In this document: positions 1 through 5,581 of the stretch, piece by piece
How positions within the stretch are numbered: the stretch's first letter is position 1
Layout: each line of letters opens with the position of its first letter
Source: Planctomycetaceae bacterium
GTDB taxonomy: Bacteria > Planctomycetota > Planctomycetia > Planctomycetales > Planctomycetaceae
NCBI GenBank assembly: GCA_003503535.1
Contig: DOCI01000096.1
Coordinates: 1 to 12,086 of the forward strand
Direction: 5' to 3'
Length of the DNA stretch: 12,086 bases
The notes under the pieces: model-generated
The model's input: only the letters and a program-made list of their open reading frames with translations
Database searches by the model: none
What the model was told of the DNA's origin: nothing
Position numbers and translations under genes: made by a program

Positions 1-211
1 TTATTTCACGTGAAAAACTGATCTGTGAAACATAAACGCGGGTTAATTATCGATTCGTTTAATAGGATTGCCCAAGACCAAATTCAGCAGATGAACAATT
101 CCACACGGGCCCCTCGCTGACGCGTCGGGTTATGATTTATTGGAATTTGCAAAACTTCAGTTAGAAAGCGTATTACAAACTCGCAAACGATGATTGCTTG
201 TAACCTGAGTC
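1..211. other. Gene-free stretch downstream of the ion channel gene
   Basis: This stretch lies beyond the stop codon of the minus-strand channel gene. Apart from the parS-like palindrome and half site at its left end I see no gene and no convincing terminator. A weak GC-rich inverted structure around 109-130 has no following T run on the minus strand. Short plus-strand open frames starting at 190 and 224 are antisense to the channel and are not considered real. Confidence 0.5.
2..17. promoter_or_regulatory. parS-like palindrome (possible ParB binding site)
   Basis: The bases TTTCACGTGAAA at 4-15 are a perfect 12-base palindrome and equal the central 12 bases of the parS consensus TGTTTCACGTGAAACA. 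Over the full 16 bases the match is 14 of 16, with the two mismatches placed symmetrically (second and fifteenth positions are A). A separate GTGAAACA, identical to a right parS half site, lies at 25-32. ParB binds parS near the replication origin to organise chromosome segregation. No parA or parB gene is in view and the site touches the window edge, so function is inferred from sequence likeness only. Confidence 0.45.
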
Positions 212-1123
212 CTACGCTTCGTCTTGCCGACTCAATTCAAATTTGCGGGCGGCTCTTGGCAATTTCTCGCCGCAGTGTTTGCAGAAAATGGCATCAGTTT
301 CGTGCTGATGAAGATCGCAATTGGTACAGGGCATATCGAGATGTTTCTCGGCTCTGCTGGCTGCGACTATTTCCACAGAAAACACACCCGTCGGTACAAT
401 GATGATGCCGTAGCCGAGAATCATCGCGACCGCTGCGAGCGATTGTCCGAGAATCGTTTGTGGGGCAATGTCTCCATAACCAACTGTCGTCATGGTCACG
501 ATGGCCCAGTAAACACTCTTCGGAATACTCGTGAATCCATGAGCCGGTCCTTCAATCAAATACATGGCTGAGCCCATGAGCAGAATGATTGTCATCACGA
601 CAAATAGAAAAACCATGATTTTGCTTTGGGTTGCTCGAAAGGCAATCCAAAGATGGTTAGCTTCCTTCATGCAATGGGCGACTTTAAGTACCCGGAAGAC
701 CCGCAACAATCGCAAGGCTCGAATGACAAGTAACGATTTTGATCCGGAGAGGAATAACGCGACAAATGTCGGCAGGATCGAGAGTAAATCGACAATCCCA
801 TAAAAGCTGAAGGCATATTTCGACGGTTTCGAAACACAGCCGAGCCTCACCAGATATTCGATGGTGAACAGAATTGTGAGCACCCACTCGATCAATAAGA
901 AGATCTGACCGTAGCGCACTTGCAGGTCTTGCACGCTTTCCAGCATGACGGTCATCACGGAAATCATGATGGCGACGAGAAGCACGATATCGAAGAGTCG
1001 ACCGGCAAAGGTATCGACACCAAAAATAATCTCATTCAATTTTAACTGGAGTGGAGAAAGATTTTCCCCACCCAGAAAAGGATCTTTCGGGAAGTCGAGT
1101 TGATACTGCTCTTTACGTTTCAT
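212..1123 (-). CDS. Voltage-gated-type potassium channel with C-terminal zinc ribbon
   Basis: A six-helix ion channel of the inner membrane, expected to conduct K+. On the 303-residue protein begun at ATG 1123, hydrophobic helices S1, S2 and S3 lie near 42-61, 72-92 and 107-126. S4 near 132-148 carries arginine or lysine at every third position (RALRLLRVFRVLK), the voltage-sensor pattern. S5 is near 166-189, the selectivity filter TVGYGD at 213-218 and S6 near 224-249. The C-terminus has a CxxC-x11-CxxC zinc ribbon (Cys266, 269, 281, 284), which many bacterial channels of this family share. An in-frame TTG at 1156 would add 11 residues; the ATG is preferred, though neither start has a strong ribosome site. 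The CobW-type GTPase gene ends 58 bases upstream on the same strand, suggesting co-transcription. Family call is firm; ion selectivity and gating are inferred. Confidence 0.93.
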   Translation of the reverse strand: MKRKEQYQLDFPKDPFLGGENLSPLQLKLNEIIFGVDTFAGRLFDIVLLVAIMISVMTVMLESVQDLQVRYGQIFLLIEWVLTILFTIEYLVRLGCVSKPSKYAFSFYGIVDLLSILPTFVALFLSGSKSLLVIRALRLLRVFRVLKVAHCMKEANHLWIAFRATQSKIMVFLFVVMTIILLMGSAMYLIEGPAHGFTSIPKSVYWAIVTMTTVGYGDIAPQTILGQSLAAVAMILGYGIIIVPTGVFSVEIVAASRAEKHLDMPCTNCDLHQHETDAIFCKHCGEKLPRAARKFELSRQDEA

Positions 1124-1181
1124 GGTGCCGGTCTGTTCTTCAACATTCTGGAGCAATCATATTCTCAGATGTACTTTTCCA

Positions 1182-2291
1182 TTAGGTCTTTGCAGTCGCA
1201 TATCGATGCGTCGGCTCCGGTCGCCCTGGGCGAAAACTTTGTAACTGACGATATTCCAAAGCCGCATCGATTTGGCTGGCTTGATGCTCGAGCACTTTTT
1301 TCACGATCTGTTCGAGAAGTTCCGGATCACAGGCGACACGGGCATTGACAACAATATCGGCCACTTTCGCCTTCTGGTGAGAAGGGAGCGAGAGCCGAAC
1401 GTCGGTATCGCTGCTGATTAAATTCGCGACGCCAAAGAATCCTTCCCACAGGCCGATCGTTTTCAGATGAGCAGGCTCGGCTCCGCTGGCCAGCAATTCC
1501 TGACGGATTCCCTCGACAATGTCGACAAGAAATTCATCGAGATCAAACTCAGCTTCAGAACTCAATCGTACACTGCAGTTGAGCCAGCCCAATTCGGCTT
1601 CACCCTCGGCATACACATCGTAATCGATATCCAGAATTTTTCGACCAAACTCACCCTGCTGATCGAGAAACTCGGAAATTGCTTCAAAGCCAGTTCCTTC
1701 AGTTGCCGAGCCACGAAGAACAGGCGTGCCCGGAAAGTTCGTGGTGAGCAACTGTTCGAGTTCATCGGCTTCAGTAGTACTCAGTTCATCACAGCGATTG
1801 ATGAGAATCAGATCGGCTTCTTCCAGTTGTTTTTTCAGGATATACTCGGCCTTGGGCGAAAAGCCGGTGGTTGAGGCCGCGGAGAGAATCTTCTTTCCGT
1901 GGCTCGGTTTCAGAATGACAGCATAAGGAGCGATCTCAAATTCCCGCTCGAACAGATGCTTAAGAGGTTGAATGACGGTTGCAACCAGATCCGTACAGCT
2001 GCCGACGGGTTCGGCCAGGATGACATCCGGTCGTTTGTCGGCACTCAGATTCTGCATCTGATTCATCAGTTCATTAAAACTGCAGCAAAAGCAGGCTCCG
2101 GCAACCTCTTCGACATTAAAGCCGAGACTGCGGAGCAGGCCGGTATCGACCAGATCGTCGGCCTGATCGTTCGTCACAATACCCACATTCAAGCCTTGTT
2201 CGCGATACATGCCCGCCAGCCGAGCCAGGGTTGTCGTTTTACCGGCTCCAAGAAAACCTCCCACCATGATGTAACGGATTGATTTTGCCAT
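1182..2291 (-). CDS. CobW/G3E-family GTPase (metallochaperone type)
   Basis: A cytoplasmic P-loop GTPase of the COG0523/CobW group, whose members deliver metal ions (Zn, Co, Ni or Fe) to client proteins. On the 369-residue protein begun at ATG 2291, the Walker A loop [10 protein letters not shown] is at 11-20, the metal-binding CxCC motif (CFCC) at 67-70, the AEPVG switch II region at 93-97 and the base-recognition loop INRCDEL near 164-170. That loop reads NRCD where most relatives have NKxD. The C-terminal part (about 215-350) is a separate domain I cannot name, and there is no histidine-rich stretch. A TTG at 2306 would add five residues; ATG is preferred. A sigma70-type promoter lies 57 bases upstream. 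The gene is followed by the ion channel in the same direction. Family is certain; the metal and client are unknown. Confidence 0.9.
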   Translation of the reverse strand: MAKSIRYIMVGGFLGAGKTTTLARLAGMYREQGLNVGIVTNDQADDLVDTGLLRSLGFNVEEVAGACFCCSFNELMNQMQNLSADKRPDVILAEPVGSCTDLVATVIQPLKHLFEREFEIAPYAVILKPSHGKKILSAASTTGFSPKAEYILKKQLEEADLILINRCDELSTTEADELEQLLTTNFPGTPVLRGSATEGTGFEAISEFLDQQGEFGRKILDIDYDVYAEGEAELGWLNCSVRLSSEAEFDLDEFLVDIVEGIRQELLASGAEPAHLKTIGLWEGFFGVANLISSDTDVRLSLPSHQKAKVADIVVNARVACDPELLEQIVKKVLEHQASQIDAALEYRQLQSFRPGRPEPTHRYATAKT

Positions 2292-2347
2292 TGATTTCAC
2301 TTTCAAAGTAAGTTGAACAAATACCCTTAAGAAGATAAGAATATGAA

Positions 2348-2376
2348 ATTATGCAAATCTGTGAACTTTTTAACAA
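2348..2376 (-). promoter_or_regulatory. Probable sigma70 promoter of the CobW-type gene
   Basis: Read on the minus strand, TTGTTA (2376-2371) and CATAAT (2353-2348) are separated by exactly 17 bases. The -10 matches the consensus at five of six positions and the -35 at four of six. A start near 2341 would give a leader of about 50 bases before ATG 2291. It stands back to back with the plus-strand promoter at 2383-2411. Confidence 0.55.
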
Positions 2377-2382
2377 CCACTC

Positions 2383-2411
2383 TTGACGAATTGAATTCTG
2401 TCAATGATAAT
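2383..2411 (+). promoter_or_regulatory. Strong sigma70-type promoter reading into the small-RNA candidate
   Basis: TTGACG at 2383-2388 and GATAAT at 2406-2411 are separated by exactly 17 bases; each matches the consensus at five of six positions. Transcription would begin near 2418. No plus-strand protein gene lies downstream before the terminator at 2489-2518, so the expected product is a short untranslated RNA. Confidence 0.6.
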
Positions 2412-2417
2412 TAAGTC

Positions 2418-2518
2418 TGATTCATACCCGTGTGTTTTTCGGATATTTTAGCGGGCCTGAGGTTTTAGACCCCATCAACACACATTCGCCCGGTCAACTT
2501 TGGTTGTCCGGGTTTTTT
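2418..2518 (+). ncRNA. Candidate small RNA, about 100 nt, unknown family
   Basis: This stretch is framed by a near-consensus promoter at the left and an intrinsic terminator at the right and has no open reading frame of note. It can fold. An outer helix pairs GTGTGTT (2430-2436) with AACACAC (2477-2483). Within it, 2453-2460 pairs with 2465-2472 with one C-A mismatch and one G-T pair, closing a GGTT loop. The terminator hairpin follows. I do not recognise it as 6S, SRP, tmRNA or a known riboswitch. It lies between two minus-strand genes, so it is not a leader of either. It contains only one GGA (2441-2443), which argues against a CsrA-sponge role. The exact 5' end is a prediction. Confidence 0.5.
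2489..2518 (+). terminator. Strong intrinsic terminator
   Basis: CCCGGTCAAC (2489-2498) pairs with GTTGTCCGGG (2503-2512) with a single T-T mismatch around a four-base loop, followed at once by six T residues (2513-2518). The T run fixes the direction as plus strand. No plus-strand coding gene ends here, so it most likely closes the small-RNA candidate. Confidence 0.8.
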
Positions 2519-2785
2519 CATGCGCGGACGGAATACGCAATTCAAATACGCCCGTAGGACAGGCATCCTGCCTGTCTGAATTAAGTTGATCATCTGATTA
2601 TCCGAGGTTCGTATTCTGTGAATAGACAGGCTGGAAGCCTGTCCTACCCACCAGTGCCCTTTCAGGGCTTAGATTTGGGCATCAAATAACTGTAATGCAC
2701 TCCGTTGTATTGCTTTATAAGAACATCAACCCAAATAATTAGTGTGGAAGACGCACTAGCCTCTTGTTCCTGGCCCGATGACCAT
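2519..2785. other. Non-coding gap holding the palindromic repeat
   Basis: Besides the paired palindrome, this gap holds a small perfect palindrome, GCCCTTTCAGGGC, near 2656-2668, and otherwise no gene or clear signal. A terminator for the minus-strand gene ending at 2786 is not obvious. Confidence 0.4.
2554..2647. repeat. Paired palindromic repeat (REP/REPIN-like)
   Basis: Two 24-base arms, 2554-2577 and 2624-2647, are inverted copies of each other at 22 of 24 positions, separated by 46 bases. Each arm is itself a hairpin: GACAGGC and GCCTGTC form a perfect seven-base stem around a five-base loop (2558-2576 and 2625-2643). The outer ends read GTAGG and CCTAC. This is the architecture of REP doublets (REPINs) moved by RAYT transposases in other bacteria. 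That parallel is an inference, since no transposase is in the window. The same GTAGGACAGGC-type units are, from memory, common between planctomycete genes. Confidence 0.65.
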
Positions 2786-3319
2786 TCAAGGTAGAAACCC
2801 CTTCTCTCGCAACTCCGTCAAGTTTTCAGGGGCACTGGAAATAATTCGCTCTGCGGCATAGCGGATCAGGGCAACCCCGGCCAACGCTTCTGGAGCCACC
2901 AGTATCGCAATCCGATCCTCGTCTTCCCGGTCAAGTTTTTGATTCAGGCGATCCACCACTTCCTCAACCTGATCACTAACAATCTCTTCTTTCCCGGCAT
3001 GATTGGTCAACTTCAAATTGGAAAAGGCAGCTGTTCGGGACATCAGGAATTGAACCAGCGAATCGTTCTCTTCCGACTCATAAAAATCCTGAAATTCAAG
3101 CGAGGCATCTCCCGGCCTCACGATCAATGGCTTCGTGATTTTAATTTCGCCTTTACGGATTTTCACCTGAGCATTCTCAGCCTGAGGTTTCAAAACCAGA
3201 TAATACTCCAGATCGGAAACCCCGAAGGTAAATAACGAATAGGGAACAGAACGCGCAATGCGAACCGAATTCCAGACTCGTTTCATAGACATCTCATCGT
3301 CAAAATTTTGAAAATCCAT
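2786..3319 (-). CDS. Conserved-looking hypothetical protein, unknown function
   Basis: I do not recognise this family. From ATG 3319 the protein has 177 residues, no signal peptide and no membrane helix, so it should be cytoplasmic. The sequence reads like a real protein: a mixed alpha/beta N-terminal half (including VPYSLFTFGVSDLEYYLVLKP and the charged segment VKIRKGEIKITKPLIV), an acidic middle (FYESEENDS), and a helical C-terminal third ending TELREKGFLP. There are no cysteine or nucleotide-binding motifs. In-frame alternatives are TTG 3376 (196 residues) and ATG 3292 or 3286, where the sequence MSMKRVW begins; no start has a convincing ribosome site. It stands alone, divergent from the lysine-rich small gene on the plus strand. 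Coding status is likely, function unknown. Confidence 0.7.
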   Translation of the reverse strand: MDFQNFDDEMSMKRVWNSVRIARSVPYSLFTFGVSDLEYYLVLKPQAENAQVKIRKGEIKITKPLIVRPGDASLEFQDFYESEENDSLVQFLMSRTAAFSNLKLTNHAGKEEIVSDQVEEVVDRLNQKLDREDEDRIAILVAPEALAGVALIRYAAERIISSAPENLTELREKGFLP

Positions 3320-3394
3320 AGTTATGTTAGCCGATGCCTCTTGAGGGCTTTGAACAGTTCTAAAAAACGACAACAATGTTGGTCGTCATATTTC

Positions 3395-3411
3395 GTCAGG
3401 CACAGTCTGGC
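3395..3411. repeat. Single REP-like hairpin
   Basis: GTCAGGC (3395-3401) pairs with GTCTGGC (3405-3411) around the loop ACA, with two G-T pairs. It is followed by CTACG, so the right flank reads CCTAC as in the doublet at 2554-2647, and the left arm shares CAGGC. It may be a diverged single member of the same repeat family. Confidence 0.4.
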
Positions 3412-3482
3412 CTACGCTCATTTATGAAATTGTTTTATAATAGACTGTTCCATTGTGCAGAATCCGACCCGCGCTCACAAGG

Positions 3483-3511
3483 TTGACAAATTGCCCACAC
3501 GTTGAAATAGT
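3483..3511 (+). promoter_or_regulatory. Probable promoter of the small lysine-rich gene
   Basis: A perfect TTGACA at 3483-3488 is followed after 17 bases by AATAGT at 3506-3511 (four of six consensus positions). A start near 3518 would leave a leader of about 70 bases before the ATG at 3591. Confidence 0.5.
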
Positions 3512-3590
3512 TCTTCTCACAGCAAGAAACGACTCGAATTGCCAAATCACGGCTAAAATTGAATAACTGAAAACGAACAGGATTGATTGT

Positions 3591-3770
3591 ATGAGCGGCC
3601 CAATTGTCAGAACAGGTGCAACCCCGGAATTTTCAGACGGCTGGGATCGGATCTTTTCCGATAAGAAGTCAAAACCAAAATCAAAGAAATCTGCAACTTC
3701 AAAGCCGAAAGCCGTCAAGAAGGCGACCAAGAAAAAAGCGGCTGCAAAAAAGAAGACTTCTAAGAAATAG
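3591..3770 (+). CDS. Small lysine-rich planctomycete protein (MSGPIVRTG family)
   Basis: A 59-residue protein. Residues 1-22 form a conserved-looking head (MSGPIVRTGATPEFSDGWDR then IF), and residues 25-59 are a tail of lysine, alanine, serine and threonine resembling a histone H1 or HU-type tail, with about 20 lysines. ATG 3591 has AGGA (3579-3582) eight bases upstream and a TTGACA promoter about 100 bases upstream, so the gene looks genuine despite its size. The same head sequence occurs, as I recall, in short proteins across planctomycetes, with no assigned function. The tail suggests nucleic-acid binding, which is inference. Longer open frames over this locus (3604-3846 plus, 3422-3730 minus) are shadows. 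The next gene begins about 100 bases downstream in the same direction. Confidence 0.85.
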   Translation: MSGPIVRTGATPEFSDGWDRIFSDKKSKPKSKKSATSKPKAVKKATKKKAAAKKKTSKK

Positions 3771-3869
3771 TCTCGTTCTTTCGATCTTTGCTGCGGAACA
3801 TTTTGTGATCATGTCAAATTTGATAGCCTGTACAAATTGCTGTTAAAACCTCAACAGCGAAGCAGGTCT

Positions 3870-5504
3870 ATGACAATGACTCAAATTCATTCCATTCCCT
3901 CTGAAACAGACTCTACTCCAGATGCAAATGCTCGTACCTTCCCGATACCGGGATGGATCATCAGCATTCTTGCATTATGGCTGATGCTGCTCGTCTGGTC
4001 ATTTGTGCGGACTCCCATTCCTGCTGTGAATGAGCCGCATTATATGACGAAAGCGAGACACTTCTGGAATCCTCAGTGGTGCCAACGGGACTTCTTCCTG
4101 AGTTCTTCCAATCCGCATTTGTTCTTTTATGTGACGATGGGATGGCTGACGAACATCTGCTCGCTGCACGTAGCGACATTAATCAGTCGCTGCTTTGGAT
4201 TGCTGATATTTGCAATTGGCTGGAACAAAATGGCTCGGTCGCTGCTCCCGGGCGTTGCCGCTGCTCACCTGGCATTGGCTGTTTTTCTGCTGATGCAGGC
4301 CAGCGTCAACTTTTCCGGCGAATGGGTCATCGGTGGCATCGAGTCGAAGGTGTTCTCGTATGGCTTTGGCTTCTGGGGAATAGGAGCTCTGCTGAACGGT
4401 CAAGCCAATCGAGCCGGAGTCTTATTCGGACTATCGATTGCCTATCACCCTCTGGTCGGATTATGGCTGGTTCTTGGATTGATCTTTTACGGCTTTTTCT
4501 CCAGTCGATTTCAGCTCGCAAAGTTATTGCCACTGGCTCGTCGAGCACTGATCCCCGCGATTTGTTTATTGATCACAAGCCTGCCTGGATTGTGGCCTGC
4601 TTTGATGGTCATTCTGGATGATGCCCCTGCTTCAATAAAGTTTGGAGGGGATTATCTTCAAGTTTACCGTCGACTCAAGCATCATCTCGATCCGATGGAA
4701 TTCGAGTGGTGGAGGTATGCCGCATATCTGGTCATGACAGCGATCCTGTGGTTCAGTTATCGATTTCTGAGCAAGAAGAATCAGACTGAAACCTCAGGAA
4801 CAACAGCCCTGCGTTTGCTCGTTGGGGTTGCGCTGGCCGCAATGCTATTTGCCTTTGTTGGTGTTTTGGTCGGATTGCGATTCGTTGAACCACCCGATAT
4901 GCCCGGGCTGACCTGGCGAGTGAAACTGTTAAAGTTTTATCCGTTTCGCCTGTATGATTTACTTCTCCCAGCGATACTCGCCATTGTTCTGACGAAGGTT
5001 TTGATTGTCTTCAATGCAAAATCAGAACAGGATACCGGCTGTAGAAAACGACAAGCTTATTTGAATTTCTCGCTAACGATCAGCCTGTTTATCGTGGCGG
5101 TGACTCTTCCTTTTGGAGATCGCAATTCTTCGCGAATGCCCAGTCAAATGCGACAGGATTGGCTTGAGTTATGCAACTGGATTCAACAGAACACGCCGGA
5201 AGACGCATTGATCGTCACCACTCGACATTCCTGGGCCTTCAAATGGTTTGCCCAACGAGCCGAGTATATCTGCTATAAAGATTGCCCGCAGGAAGCTGCT
5301 GGAATTCTCGAATGGAATCGCAGGCTCAATTACAAATACAATTGGAGCGTGGAAAGTTATACCGACAAAATGGTTGATGAACAGGATTTAACAAGATTGG
5401 CTCATGAGACACAGGCCGAATATTTTATTGCGACAGACAGAGGGGCTGTTACTATTGAGCCTGTGTTTGCCAATAGTTCGTTTCGAATATTTCCATTGAA
5501 ATGA
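3870..5504 (+). CDS. Multi-pass membrane protein, DUF6798-like, GT-C type fold suspected
   Basis: An integral membrane protein of 544 residues from ATG 3870. TM1 is near 28-46, followed by an extracytoplasmic loop with NEPHYMTKARHF at 54-65. Several hydrophobic helices run to about 430, and a soluble C-terminal domain (about 430-544) contains WLELCNWIQQNTPEDALIV and the ending RIFPLK. Other marked motifs are GGIESKVFSYGF (155-166), AYHPLVGLW (191-199) and LKHHLDP (269-275). I recall this motif set from planctomycete proteins labelled DUF6798. An acidic motif in the first periplasmic loop is also how GT-C glycosyltransferases are built, so lipid-linked sugar transfer is a plausible but unproven role. 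The ATG at 3876 suits AGCAGG (3860-3865) better as a ribosome site; TTG 3837 is an unlikely longer start. A second GT-C-type gene follows after 77 bases. Confidence 0.82.
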   Translation: MTMTQIHSIPSETDSTPDANARTFPIPGWIISILALWLMLLVWSFVRTPIPAVNEPHYMTKARHFWNPQWCQRDFFLSSSNPHLFFYVTMGWLTNICSLHVATLISRCFGLLIFAIGWNKMARSLLPGVAAAHLALAVFLLMQASVNFSGEWVIGGIESKVFSYGFGFWGIGALLNGQANRAGVLFGLSIAYHPLVGLWLVLGLIFYGFFSSRFQLAKLLPLARRALIPAICLLITSLPGLWPALMVILDDAPASIKFGGDYLQVYRRLKHHLDPMEFEWWRYAAYLVMTAILWFSYRFLSKKNQTETSGTTALRLLVGVALAAMLFAFVGVLVGLRFVEPPDMPGLTWRVKLLKFYPFRLYDLLLPAILAIVLTKVLIVFNAKSEQDTGCRKRQAYLNFSLTISLFIVAVTLPFGDRNSSRMPSQMRQDWLELCNWIQQNTPEDALIVTTRHSWAFKWFAQRAEYICYKDCPQEAAGILEWNRRLNYKYNWSVESYTDKMVDEQDLTRLAHETQAEYFIATDRGAVTIEPVFANSSFRIFPLK

Positions 5505-5581
5505 CAACTTATTCCGCAGGTTGGATTGCACATATATCATCTCACGCAGCAGATGCTAAAAAATAGAATAATATTTCCGGT

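Noticed and set aside
109..130. Terminator for the ion channel gene
   Set aside because: The possible stem on the minus strand is short and interrupted, and no T run follows.
2418..2518. CsrB-like sponge RNA for the CsrA encoded in the window
   Set aside because: Such RNAs carry many GGA motifs in hairpin loops; this candidate has one.
3422..3730. Minus-strand frame of 102 residues over the small lysine-rich gene
   Set aside because: It is the antisense shadow of the lysine codons of the plus-strand gene (runs of Phe and Asp) and has no ribosome site.
4076..4621. Long plus-strand frame of 181 residues inside the DUF6798-like gene
   Set aside because: It lies wholly inside a well-supported gene in another frame and its product has no family likeness.
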